Of a stretch of DNA of 58,747 bases, positions 26,179 through 34,807 are shown one piece after another (position 1 is the stretch's first letter; each line of letters starts with the position of its first letter). A model generated the notes under the pieces. It was not told where the DNA came from, made no database searches, and saw only the letters and a list, made by a program, of their open reading frames with translations. The DNA is from Niastella vici (GTDB lineage: Bacteria; Bacteroidota; Bacteroidia; Chitinophagales; Chitinophagaceae). A program made the position numbers and the translations under genes. The stretch is taken from positions 1 to 58,747 of the forward strand of contig NZ_LVYD01000078.1 in the NCBI RefSeq assembly GCF_002077945.1, written 5' to 3'.

Positions 26179-26698
26179 GTGACTGATTTAATGATGGTTT
26201 ACAATGAAAAGCAAGCTTCTCGCATCAAAAACCACCGCGCGGGTTTTGTATATGAGGAAGGAGCGGGAAAAATTACCCCACGAGAATTCAAAAAAAATTA
26301 AAATAATGAGTTTTCATTTAGTTTAGCGCGTTTCAACTTCACTCAATGCTTTATGCCTCGCCCCTTCGCCTACGCTCAGGGTCATTGAAAAGTATGCAGC
26401 TATGTTTCGGGTTAACTTCGCTCTTGCGCCGGGTTTAATTCGCCCCCGTTCGGGTGCCGGGCCGGTTGAAAAACAATATTATAAACTTCTGATAACCTGT
26501 GCAGCAGCTTCTTCCCGAAGAAGACCCGGCAGAAACCCAAAGGAAACCCTAAGTAACATCGCTATAATGTCGCTATAATATCACTATAAGGTCGCTATAA
26601 TGTCGCTGTAAGATGGCTGCCTGGATAGGAGAAATAAAGCGCAGCATGTAGTAGAACCGTAGACAATAAAGCTACAAAAAAATTGAACAGCATTCATC
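26179..26698. other. Long leader/promoter region upstream of a TonB receptor
   Basis: This 520-bp stretch has no gene. It contains the segment CTTCGCCTACGCTCAGGG (a word that recurs between genes in many bacteria), a GC-rich patch near 26430-26470, and a five-unit 11-bp tandem repeat at 26558-26612. The receptor promoter should lie nearer 26178, but no clear -7 box was found. Confidence 0.4.
26558..26612. repeat. Five tandem 11-bp units (GTCGCTATAAT)
   Basis: The units are ATCGCTATAAT, GTCGCTATAAT, ATCACTATAAG, GTCGCTATAAT and GTCGCTGTAAG, contiguous and in phase. Eleven bases is close to one DNA turn, so a protein could read the same face of each unit. They lie 380-430 bp upstream of the receptor start and 87 bp past the sigma factor stop. 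Confidence 0.85.
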
Positions 26699-27313
26699 TT
26701 AGTGTAACAATATAATTAATAGCACCAGCGACCCGGGAATATTCTCCCTTAGTGTAGTGATGGCCCGGCCCATGAGTTTGTAACAGGCTTTTACCGAAAG
26801 GTTCATGTTGATGGCGATGTCTTCAAAATTCAATCCTTCGTAATAGCGCAGGTAAATAACCTCTTTTTGTTTGGCGGTGAGGGTGAGCAGCACGCGCTCG
26901 ATCTGTTGCCGTATCAGCCGCCGCTGTTCATTATTCAGTAAATGCGTTTCGGGCGTGAGCTGCAATTCGAACGCATAGGCGGGATCGTCGCCGGTGTTTA
27001 AAGGCTGTAACCGGTGCTGTTTTTGCAGCCAGTGCAGCATAGCGGTGCGAACCGATTTGAACAAATAACTTTTAACGGCAGAATGAATGTTCAGCTTTTG
27101 CCGGTTCATCCAAACCCACACAAATACATCGTGCAAACAATCTTCCACCGCCGGCAGATCGGGAATGAACTTGAGACCGTATTGGGTAAGGGGTCCACAA
27201 TATTTATTATAGAGCAGGGTAAAAGCGGCATAGTCGCCTGATCGTATTTGACTGATCAGTGACAGATCTTCCTGTGCATTATGTAAATCCAAGGGTGTCC
27301 GGGTCATGCGCAT
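26699..27313 (-). CDS. ECF RNA polymerase sigma factor
   Basis: The protein of about 204 residues has region 2 (AFTLLYNKYCGPLTQYGL, AVEDCLHDVFVWVWMNRQ, AVKSYLFKSVRTAML) and region 4 (LTAKQKEVIYLRYYEGLNFE, IAINMNLSVKACYKLMGRA). A TTG at 27343 is in frame, but the ATG at 27313 or 27307 (MTRTPLDLHN) fits the family better. It ends in a hydrophobic tail (GSLVLLIILL) seen in many Bacteroidota ECF factors. It is probably controlled by the FecR protein at 21721-22731 and drives the receptor genes between them (inference from gene order). Confidence 0.9.
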   Translation of the reverse strand: MRMTRTPLDLHNAQEDLSLISQIRSGDYAAFTLLYNKYCGPLTQYGLKFIPDLPAVEDCLHDVFVWVWMNRQKLNIHSAVKSYLFKSVRTAMLHWLQKQHRLQPLNTGDDPAYAFELQLTPETHLLNNEQRRLIRQQIERVLLTLTAKQKEVIYLRYYEGLNFEDIAINMNLSVKACYKLMGRAITTLRENIPGSLVLLIILLH

Positions 27314-27530
27314 GTTACATAGGCGCCTGTAATTTAAGCACAAATAAAATGACCCGCGACATTTCTATATTGTATATATGTGGGGCATCAGCCCGCTTTA
27401 GCATGCTTTTATGGTTCCTTTAATCGCTTAAAATCCAGCTTCAACCAATGGGTTTCCCGGTTTATCAAATTTCGGGGGTCGCCTACCTACCCTATTTGAA
27501 TAATTCAGTAGCTTAGACAGTACAGTCCCC

Positions 27531-27803
27531 ATGGCCACCGTTAAATTCACATATGCGTTAAAAAGGTTTTTCCCCAGGCTGGGCGATACCAGCACCAACG
27601 GAAAAACATTGCGGGCGGTACTCGATGAAATGGAGGCCCGGTATCCCGGCGTAACCCGGTATGTGCTCGACGACCAGGGGCGGTTGCGGCAGCACGTCAA
27701 CATCTTTATTGACGGCACCATGATAAAGGACCGCACTTCGTTAAGTGATCCGTTCCAGGAAAACAGTGAGATCTACATTATGCAGGCCCTGTCGGGCGGA
27801 TAA
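27531..27803 (+). CDS. MoaD/ThiS-like ubiquitin-fold small protein
   Basis: The 90-residue protein has a beta-grasp fold pattern: VKFTYALKRFFP, LRAVLDEMEARYPGV, HVNIFIDG and EIYIMQALSGG. The exposed C-terminal Gly-Gly is the site that MoaD/ThiS proteins use for adenylation and thiocarboxylation or conjugation. No MoeB/ThiF-type activating enzyme or molybdopterin gene is nearby. The BNR-repeat gene starts 41 bp after its stop, so the two are probably one operon. I recall this pairing from other bacteria, but the joint role is not established. Confidence 0.88.
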   Translation: MATVKFTYALKRFFPRLGDTSTNGKTLRAVLDEMEARYPGVTRYVLDDQGRLRQHVNIFIDGTMIKDRTSLSDPFQENSEIYIMQALSGG

Positions 27804-27844
27804 AGAAAATGGGTTCATTAACTATTGCAATAAAAGTAAGCTAC

Positions 27845-28927
27845 ATGAAATCAACACTTCTTTTAGGAACACGCAAAGGATTTATTGCTTATCGCTTTCA
27901 GAACAACCAATGGAAAATGGAGAATTGTTCTTTTGAAGGCGTACCTGTTTCCATCGCCTATGCCGATCCGCGAAATGGCACCTGGTGGTGCTGCCAGGAC
28001 CATGGCCATTGGGGGGTGAAATTGCAGCGGTCGAAAGACCGGGGCAAAACCTGGGAAGAAGTGGCTGCACCGGCGTATCCCGAAGGCGAAGAAGTAAAAG
28101 ACGGCATGCCGGCCACCACCCGCTATTTGTGGTCGATGGCGCATGGCGGCAGCAATCATGCTTCCCGGTTATGGATTGGGACCGACCCCGGCGGACTGTT
28201 TGTGAGTGAAGATGAAGGCAACAGCTTTCAGCTCGTTGAATCGTTGTGGAAACATCCCACCCGCAAGGAAGGCTGGTTTGGCGGCGGCCGCGATCTGCCC
28301 GGCATTCACTCCATTGTAGTTGACCCACGTAACGACGATCATATTCATATTGGCATCAGCTGTGCCGGCGTTTTTGAAACCAACGATGGCGGCAAAAGCT
28401 GGGCAATCACGAATAAAGGCCTGCGCGCCGATTTTCTCCCCGATCCCAAACAGGAAACAGGCCACGACCCACACATAGTGGTAGCAGCGCCAAGCAATCC
28501 CGACGCCTTATGGCAGCAGAATCACTGCGGCATTTTCAGAAGCACCGATGGCGCACGCAATTGGGAAGATGTCAGTGAACCTGAAGGACCGGCCCGTTTT
28601 GGTTTTGCCATTGCCGTGGCGCACGACAATCCCGACCAGGCCTGGGTAGCGCCCGCCGATAGCGATGTAAACCGCACGGCCGTCAAAAATTCATTGTTCA
28701 TTTGCCGCACCGATGATGGCGGCAAAACCTGGAAACAATTACGCAAGGGCCTGCCCCAGGAGAATTGTTTTGACATCGTATACCGCCATGCCCTGGTGAG
28801 CGATGGCGATGCCGTTGTGTTTGGCACCACCACCGGTAATTTGTTCTTCTCGCCCGACCGGGGGGAGAATTGGGAAGTTATCAATAACTACTTACCTATG
28901 ATTTACTCCATTCAATTTGCTGATTGA
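27845..28927 (+). CDS. BNR/Asp-box repeat (sialidase-fold) protein
   Basis: The start at ATG 27845 (MKSTLLLGTRKGFIAY) is preferred over the in-frame 27809, which adds an unlikely leader. The protein of about 360 residues holds several Asp-box repeats: RSKDRGKTWEEV, ETNDGGKSWAIT, RSTDGARNWEDV, RTDDGGKTWKQL and SPDRGENWEVI. These form a six-bladed-type propeller. The conserved GSNHASRLWIGTDPGGLF and the internal G.H.I..DPRN are typical of the WD40/YVTN/BNR-like group. No signal peptide is present, so it is cytoplasmic and unlikely to be a true sialidase. It is downstream of the MoaD/ThiS-like gene. Confidence 0.88.
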   Translation: MKSTLLLGTRKGFIAYRFQNNQWKMENCSFEGVPVSIAYADPRNGTWWCCQDHGHWGVKLQRSKDRGKTWEEVAAPAYPEGEEVKDGMPATTRYLWSMAHGGSNHASRLWIGTDPGGLFVSEDEGNSFQLVESLWKHPTRKEGWFGGGRDLPGIHSIVVDPRNDDHIHIGISCAGVFETNDGGKSWAITNKGLRADFLPDPKQETGHDPHIVVAAPSNPDALWQQNHCGIFRSTDGARNWEDVSEPEGPARFGFAIAVAHDNPDQAWVAPADSDVNRTAVKNSLFICRTDDGGKTWKQLRKGLPQENCFDIVYRHALVSDGDAVVFGTTTGNLFFSPDRGENWEVINNYLPMIYSIQFAD

Positions 28928-28931
28928 GTTA

Positions 28932-29327
28932 CTAACTAACCACCTGGCCATAGCGCCAGTGCTCCACATATTTTCCGTCCTTCAATGTAACGATATCTAT
29001 CAAATGCATAGTGATGCGTTCATTGGAGGCCGGTTTGTTTAAGAACTCGCCCACCTGAATACCCGAGATCGATTTGCGGGTAACCACGGTATCGCCCTCA
29101 GCGATCTGGTCGAAGATGGTCACACTGATATCTTTTAGCACCTTGTGTAATACATCTATTATATAATCTTTGATGCCATCGCGACCGGCCGGAATGTTCA
29201 AGGTGGCGGCGCTGCGGTTCACAAAATCAGTTGCCACTATCTCTTCAAAAGCATTCAGATCACCTTTCTCAATAAACTCCTTATTAAAGCGGGTGACGGT
29301 TTGTTTGTTCTGTTCTTGTATAGTCAT
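28932..29327 (-). CDS. SnoaL-like / ester cyclase family protein
   Basis: The 131-residue protein has the SnoaL cone fold pattern: an N-terminal helix NKQTVTRFNKEFIEKGD, FVNRSAATLNIPAGRDGIKD, the strand EGDTVVTRKSISGIQVGEF, MHLIDIVTLKDGKYVEHW and a final YGQ. SnoaL-like proteins include polyketide cyclases but mostly have unknown ligands. It is monocistronic, its stop 5 bp from the convergent BNR gene's stop, and a palindromic repeat lies upstream. Confidence 0.88.
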   Translation of the reverse strand: MTIQEQNKQTVTRFNKEFIEKGDLNAFEEIVATDFVNRSAATLNIPAGRDGIKDYIIDVLHKVLKDISVTIFDQIAEGDTVVTRKSISGIQVGEFLNKPASNERITMHLIDIVTLKDGKYVEHWRYGQVVS

Positions 29328-29365
29328 ATTTATTTTAGATGGTTATTATGTGAAAATAGGGGCCC

Positions 29366-29484
29366 GAAGTAGGAAGTATGATGTAAGAAGTATGAAGAAC
29401 CCGAAATTCAGGGTCATAACAAATAGCAATTATGAGCTTCGACATTGAGACTTTTCTTACTTCCTACCTCCTACCTCTTATTTC
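29366..29484. repeat. Dispersed palindromic repeat, copy C
   Basis: Begins GAAGTAGGAAGTATGATGTA and ends CTTACTTCCTACCTCCTACC, with core CCCGAAATTCAGGGTCATAA then CAAATAGC. It lies in the 380-bp region between divergent genes (29328-29708). The rest of that region shows only AT-rich sequence, with no clear promoter box. Confidence 0.75.
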
Positions 29485-29708
29485 ATATTCTTATATCCTC
29501 TCAGATTCAATTACTACTAAACAAAGTTAAAAATCAAACCTCCTCCGCCTGTAACGGAAACAGCTCAAAAAATTGCTATTTCAGACAACAACAACCAATG
29601 TGCAAAAAAAATTAGCAGGGCTCGGGTTAAGGCAGTTATAATTTTCTTTAAAAGTTTTTCCACTTTCCGTAGGGTGGCGCTATGATGCTGGTACATATAT
29701 AGGTAAGT

Positions 29709-30875
29709 ATGGACAAGCAATCATTTTTCAGCATATTGGACAAATACCAGGATGGTACTGCCAGCGAGGCAGAAAAAGCACTGGTAGAGGCGTATTATCA
29801 GCGGCTTGAAAAAGCCGGCGCTACAGCGTTATCGGCCGAGGAGGAAGCAGCATTGAAAGAGGAAATGTATCAACAGATAGCCGCCGGTATACAGTCATCC
29901 GAAGCACCCGTGATCCCGATAAAAAGAAAAAGTTACCGCATGGCAGCGGCAGCAGCGGTATTGTTGATAATGACCGGGGCCGGCGGCTACTTCTGGTTGC
30001 TCAATAAACCTGGCAAAATGCCCCCGCCCAACGTTACCGCACAGGTGAAGCACCATGACCTGCCACCGGGCCGGGATGCAGCGGTATTAACACTGGCCGA
30101 TGGCAAAACCATCATCCTGGATTCTGCAAACGGCACTATAACCCAACAAGGAGGGGCAAACGTAATTAATAAAGACGGGCAGGTTTCCTATGCAAAAGCA
30201 TCGGGAAAAGAAAGCGAGTTAGCCATAGTATATAATACTGTAAGCACGGCCCGCGGCAACCAGTATCAGCTGGTACTGGCAGACGGGTCAAAAGTATGGT
30301 TGAACTCAGCCAGCTCGCTGCGGTTCCCCACCTCATTTACCGGCAACAGCCGCGAAGTGGAACTGGATGGCGAAGGATATTTCGAGATCACGAAAGACGC
30401 AACAAAACCATTTCATGTAAAAACCCGCACGCAGGATATTGAAGTGCTGGGCACGCATTTCAATGTGAATGCATACCATGATGAAGAAGCAACACGCACC
30501 ACGTTGTTAGAAGGTAAGGTGAAGGTGGAAAGCCAACCGGCAATCGGTAATCGGCAATCGGCAATTCTTAAACCCGGCGAGCAAGCTGTACTTGCAGCTA
30601 ATTCACCATTCACCATTGACCATTCACCAGATATAGACCAGGTAATGGCCTGGAAGAACGGCTGGTTCGAATTTGACAGCACCGATATAAAAACGATCAT
30701 GCGGCAGATAAGCCGGTGGTATGACGTAGATATCCATTATGAAATAAAAACCAATTCGGAAACTTACGGCGGCCGCATCAGCCGTAACCTGAATCTTTCC
30801 AATATTCTTAAGATGTTGGAGAACTATGGTGTTCATTTTAAGCTTGAAGGAAAAACGCTTACAGTGATCCGATAG
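29709..30875 (+). CDS. FecR family regulator (SusC/SusD locus)
   Basis: The 388-residue inner-membrane protein has an N-terminal cytoplasmic helix bundle (FSILDKYQDGTASEAEKALV), a membrane helix (MAAAAAVLLIMTGAGGYFWL), a long FecR domain (about 180-300: QLVLADGSKVWLNSASSLRF, VLGTHFNVNAYHD) and a C-terminal DUF4974 part (WYDVDIHYEI ... GGRISRNLNLSNILKMLENY). A low-complexity insert made from intergenic-type repeats lies near residues 275-308 (30531-30632). It is first in the order fecR-susC-susD. The sigma partner is probably the ECF gene at 36897. Confidence 0.93.
   Translation: MDKQSFFSILDKYQDGTASEAEKALVEAYYQRLEKAGATALSAEEEAALKEEMYQQIAAGIQSSEAPVIPIKRKSYRMAAAAAVLLIMTGAGGYFWLLNKPGKMPPPNVTAQVKHHDLPPGRDAAVLTLADGKTIILDSANGTITQQGGANVINKDGQVSYAKASGKESELAIVYNTVSTARGNQYQLVLADGSKVWLNSASSLRFPTSFTGNSREVELDGEGYFEITKDATKPFHVKTRTQDIEVLGTHFNVNAYHDEEATRTTLLEGKVKVESQPAIGNRQSAILKPGEQAVLAANSPFTIDHSPDIDQVMAWKNGWFEFDSTDIKTIMRQISRWYDVDIHYEIKTNSETYGGRISRNLNLSNILKMLENYGVHFKLEGKTLTVIR
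30531..30632 (+). repeat. Short repeats inside the fecR coding frame
   Basis: CGGCAATCGGTAATCGGCAA followed by TCGGCAATTC, and further on ATTCACCATTCACCATTGAC and CATTCACC, are short tandem words otherwise typical of noncoding DNA in these bacteria. They are translated in frame as PAIGNRQSAI and NSPFTIDHSPDID, in a loop where FecR proteins normally have a short turn. Confidence 0.6.
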
Positions 30876-31210
30876 CTAAAAATTGTTAGCTAAGAAAGAA
30901 GCATTTTACAGGAACTCGATCATTGATAACGAAAAAGCAAGACACAATTGGCAATAGGCAGAAGGTTGTTGCAGCATCGCTCCGGATTGCCGGGGTTGCA
31001 TTGGGTTTTAACAATTGAGAACAGTGCATCAACAACAACAATCAGGCATATATTTTGAAAATGCAGTTGCCACACCCAACGCATTATTGCCAGTTGTTTT
31101 GCGAATAAGAAAAAAAATGCCGCTTCGTGGCCAGACGAAACGGCGGGTTCAGTAATCATAAACAAATCTGTTGAGGAATCATTTATTCAATCACCAAACC
31201 AAACAAAGTT
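30876..31210. other. Leader region between fecR and susC
   Basis: About 335 bases without a gene. A hairpin, GCCGCTTCGT/ACGAAACGGC (31119-31144, 10-bp stem, one mismatch), lies about 65 bp before the SusC start with no T-run. A near -7 box (TATATTTTG, 31050-31058) is one base too long for the consensus. A long structured leader before susC is common. Confidence 0.45.
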
Positions 31211-34200
31211 ATGCAAATAACTGCAATGATCCGTTTGCGTAAATATACGAACGGATTATCTGCCCGGTTAGCCAGCCGGGAAAAGCACAAACTGCTTAAG
31301 GTCATGAAATTAACCACGATCCTGCTTTTCGTCACATGCTTGCACGCAGCTGCCCATACCAGTGGGCAAACTGTAACCCTGTCGCTTAAGAACGTGCCTG
31401 TTCAAAAGGTGTTCAAGGCGGTATCAAGGCAAACAGGCGTGTCGATCGTATATTGTGAAAACCTATTTGAGGGGCTCCAACACGTTACCATCAACGTAAA
31501 GAATGCCCCCGTGAAAGATGTGCTGCAGCAATGCCTGCCCGGTGCTCCTTTCGAATACAGCATGCAGGGCAATACGATCGTGATCAGAAAGCGGTCGGCC
31601 ATTGAACTGCCGGCCATCACCAATACACCTGCCCCGCCACCGGTGCCTATAAAAGGAAAAATAGTGAATGAGAAGGGCGAACCAATCGCCGGCGCCAACG
31701 TACAGGTGAAAGGCACCCGCAAAGGCACCAGCACCAATAACGAGGGAGAATTTACGATAGATGCCAACAAAGGTGATGTACTGATCATTACCAATATCGG
31801 CTTCGCCCCTAGGCAAATAATTGTATCAGATGACAAGCCCCTTCATATTGCTTTATCGGTAAACTCGCAACAACTGGGCGAGCTGGTGGTAACGGCCCTG
31901 GGTATTCAACGCCGTCAGAAAAGCCTTACCTACAGCGCCACCAAAGTGAATAATGCCGAACTCACCACGGTAAAGAACATGAACCCCATCAACAGCCTCA
32001 ATGGCAAGGTGGCCGGTTTACAGATAAACCCCAGTGCATCGGGTGTGGGTGGTTCGGTGCGGGTGATCCTGCGCGGACAAAAATCAACCCGCGAAAACCA
32101 GCCCCTGTATGTTATTGACGGGGTACCGCTTACCAATTTTTCAACGGCACAACCCATTAACCTCTGGGGCGAAAGCGGCGGCATCAATGCCCCCGGCCGC
32201 GATGGCGGCGATGTGCTTAGCAGCCTGAACCCGGAAGATATTGAAAGCCTCACCGTGCTGAAAGGCGCCTCTGCTTCTGCGTTATATGGAAGCCAGGCTG
32301 GCAATGGCGTCATCATGATCACCACAAAGAAAGGCCGTTCAGGTACTTCCAGGGTCGACTTCAGTACCAGCGCTACCATGGAAAAACCCATGTATTATCC
32401 CAAGCTGCAATACCAGTACAACCAAACCGGTAAAGACAATATTTACAGCTGGGGCCCTGCCGGTTCCAACCCCGATCATGTAAAGCCCTTCTTTAAGACC
32501 GGTAAAACATTTATCAATACCATTGCATTCACCGCAGGTAACGAGAAGGCGCAAACTTATTTCTCGTATTCCAACACAAATAACAACGGCATTCTGCCCA
32601 CCAATGAATTCAAACAACATACATTCAACTTCCGTCAAACCTCCAAATTCTTTAACGACAAGCTGAATGTAGACGCCAATATCATCTTCAGCACCCAGAA
32701 AACACATAACCGGCCGGCATCAGGTTTATACTATAACCCGCTTACCGGTTTGTACCTGTTCCCAAGGGGCCTCAACTTCGACGAGTATAAGAACAACTTT
32801 GAATACTGGTCGCCCACCCGTATCACCAATTTGCAGAACTGGTGGAATATTAACCAGGACAAAGACCTGGTTGGGTCAGATAACCAGCAGAACCCTTACT
32901 GGGTGGTGAACCGCGACCTCAATGAAGGAAAAAAAGACAATCTCTTCGCCTCGCTGACCATGAAGTATCCCATTAACAAATGGCTGAACATTCAGGCCCG
33001 GGGAAGCGTGAACCGCAATTACGACAATTACGAATTAAAAGCATATGCCAGCACCCAGATAACGCTGGCCGATTACAATGGCCGTTATACCTACGACAAA
33101 TTGACCCGTACCCTGTTGTATGGCGATGTGATCGTTTCGGGTAATACGCCCATCACCGACAAGATCGGGTTCAGCTTTAACGCGGGTACCAGCATCAATG
33201 ATCAACAACAGGACCGCGTATTCTTTGATTCAAAAGGAAGCGACCTGCGTTTTGCCAACATCTTTACACTCGGCAACCTGAACCTTAACCCGGCATTGGT
33301 GGCACAACCAACCGGTTTGCGCCGCCAGGTTCAATCGATCTTTGCCACTACCACTTTCGACCTGGATGAAAAGATCTTCATTGACCTTACGGCCCGTAAC
33401 GACTGGTCATCGACCCTGGCGTTCACCCCTAAAGAGAAAAGCGGTTATCCGTATTTCTCTGCCGGTATCAACACCATCGTGAGCGACCTGGTAAAACTGC
33501 CGGCACTGATCAATTATGGTAAAGTGCGTTTCTCCTTTGCCAAAGTGGGTAATGATGTGGAAGCGTTCTCTACCTACCCTACCAATACCATCAGTTCGGG
33601 TAATTACGGCAGCATTCAGGTTGGCCCCTACCTTGGCGCTTACCTGAAACCGGAAGATGCCCGTTCGTATGAAATAGGTACCGAATGGAAATTCCTGAAC
33701 AACCGGTTAAGCCTTGATTTCACCTGGTACAAAACCAATACCCGCGACCAGTACTTCGAATTCAGCGCGCCACTCGGCAGCGGCCTGTCGAGGTTCTTTG
33801 TAAACGCCGGTAACATCGAAAACAAGGGTATTGAAGCGGCTATAGGATATGATGTATTACGCAAAGGGAATGTGAAATGGAACAGCGCCCTGAACCTTAC
33901 CCGTAACCGCAATAAAGTAATTAAGCTGTTACCAGAGCTGGGCGGACAATACGAGATCACCCAGGCCGGGGTAAACAACTACTCTTTACGCATTCGCGAG
34001 GGCGGTTCGTATGGCGACATTTACGGCAAATCGTTCCTGCGTGATGCCGACGGATCGATACTGGTAGATGACGCGGGTAAACCGCAAGGCGGCGATTTCA
34101 AGTTCCTCGGCAACCCCAACCCCGATTTCCTGGCTGGTTGGAACAACACAGTGGAAGTGAACAATTTCATCATAACGGCGCTTATTGATGGCCGCTTTGG

Positions 34201-34636
34201 TGGTAAGGTAATGAGCATTACCCAGGCTGTGCTTGATGAATACGGCGTATCGAAAGTTACGGCCGACGCCCGCAACAATGGTGGTGTAACGATCAACGCT
34301 ACCAAAGTGAGTGGCGGAAAATGGGCAGGTGCCATTCCGGCTGAAACCTTTTATTCAACCGTGGGTGGCCGTGCAGGCATTACTGAGTACTACATGTATG
34401 ATGCCACCAACATCCGGTTGCGTGAGCTGTCAGTAGGTTACAAAGTGCCCTCAAAGAGTAAGGTTATAAAGGACATGCGCCTGGCACTGGTGGCACGCAA
34501 CCTTTTCTTCTTTAAAAAAGAGGCGCCGTACGATCCTGAGCTCAGCATGAGTACCGGCAACGGGTTACAGGGCATCGATGTGTTTTCACTGCCTGCCACG
34601 AGGAGTATGGGATTGAGCTTTAGATGCTCATTTTAA
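31211..34636 (+). CDS. SusC/RagA family TonB-linked outer-membrane protein
   Basis: The 1141-residue protein has a signal peptide (TTILLFVTCLHAAAHTSG), an STN domain (about 55-130: NVPVQKVFKAVSRQTGVSIV), a carboxypeptidase-like domain (GEPIAGANVQVKGTRKGTST), the SusC plug (GQKSTRENQPLYVIDGVPLT; VLKGASASALYGSQAGNGVI) and a beta barrel ending in GLSFRCSF. It imports an oligosaccharide or other ligand with the SusD-like lipoprotein encoded 171 bp downstream. The STN domain means it can also signal through the FecR protein upstream. The substrate cannot be told; no polysaccharide hydrolase is in this locus. Confidence 0.95.
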   Translation: MQITAMIRLRKYTNGLSARLASREKHKLLKVMKLTTILLFVTCLHAAAHTSGQTVTLSLKNVPVQKVFKAVSRQTGVSIVYCENLFEGLQHVTINVKNAPVKDVLQQCLPGAPFEYSMQGNTIVIRKRSAIELPAITNTPAPPPVPIKGKIVNEKGEPIAGANVQVKGTRKGTSTNNEGEFTIDANKGDVLIITNIGFAPRQIIVSDDKPLHIALSVNSQQLGELVVTALGIQRRQKSLTYSATKVNNAELTTVKNMNPINSLNGKVAGLQINPSASGVGGSVRVILRGQKSTRENQPLYVIDGVPLTNFSTAQPINLWGESGGINAPGRDGGDVLSSLNPEDIESLTVLKGASASALYGSQAGNGVIMITTKKGRSGTSRVDFSTSATMEKPMYYPKLQYQYNQTGKDNIYSWGPAGSNPDHVKPFFKTGKTFINTIAFTAGNEKAQTYFSYSNTNNNGILPTNEFKQHTFNFRQTSKFFNDKLNVDANIIFSTQKTHNRPASGLYYNPLTGLYLFPRGLNFDEYKNNFEYWSPTRITNLQNWWNINQDKDLVGSDNQQNPYWVVNRDLNEGKKDNLFASLTMKYPINKWLNIQARGSVNRNYDNYELKAYASTQITLADYNGRYTYDKLTRTLLYGDVIVSGNTPITDKIGFSFNAGTSINDQQQDRVFFDSKGSDLRFANIFTLGNLNLNPALVAQPTGLRRQVQSIFATTTFDLDEKIFIDLTARNDWSSTLAFTPKEKSGYPYFSAGINTIVSDLVKLPALINYGKVRFSFAKVGNDVEAFSTYPTNTISSGNYGSIQVGPYLGAYLKPEDARSYEIGTEWKFLNNRLSLDFTWYKTNTRDQYFEFSAPLGSGLSRFFVNAGNIENKGIEAAIGYDVLRKGNVKWNSALNLTRNRNKVIKLLPELGGQYEITQAGVNNYSLRIREGGSYGDIYGKSFLRDADGSILVDDAGKPQGGDFKFLGNPNPDFLAGWNNTVEVNNFIITALIDGRFGGKVMSITQAVLDEYGVSKVTADARNNGGVTINATKVSGGKWAGAIPAETFYSTVGGRAGITEYYMYDATNIRLRELSVGYKVPSKSKVIKDMRLALVARNLFFFKKEAPYDPELSMSTGNGLQGIDVFSLPATRSMGLSFRCSF

Positions 34637-34666
34637 TAGTGAGTGATGAATGGTGCATGTAAAAAT

Positions 34667-34785
34667 CAGTTACCGATTGCCAGTTCCCAGTTACCAGGGC
34701 TTAAATTTCACGGTACCCGGCAAGAGTTAAACGGTCCGGGTTTTCCGGCCCGGTATCCGGTAACCGGTAACCGGTAACCGGCAAC
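34667..34785. repeat. Inverted repeat element between susC and susD
   Basis: The left arm CAGTTACCGATTGCCAGTTC then CCAGTTACC is a degenerate complement of the right arm CCGGTAACCGGTAACCGGTA then ACCGGCAAC. Inside are GGTACCCGGC and CCCGGTATCC. The right arm is a perfect short tandem of GGTAACC. Such a structured spacer can lower expression of susD relative to susC or protect mRNA ends. Its words resemble those inside fecR at 30531-30575. Confidence 0.7.
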
Positions 34786-34807
34786 AATAACATAAAATAA
34801 AATCGAA

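Noticed and set aside
26558..26612. Tandem 11-bp units as a CRISPR array
   Set aside because: Units are contiguous with no spacers and no cas genes are near.
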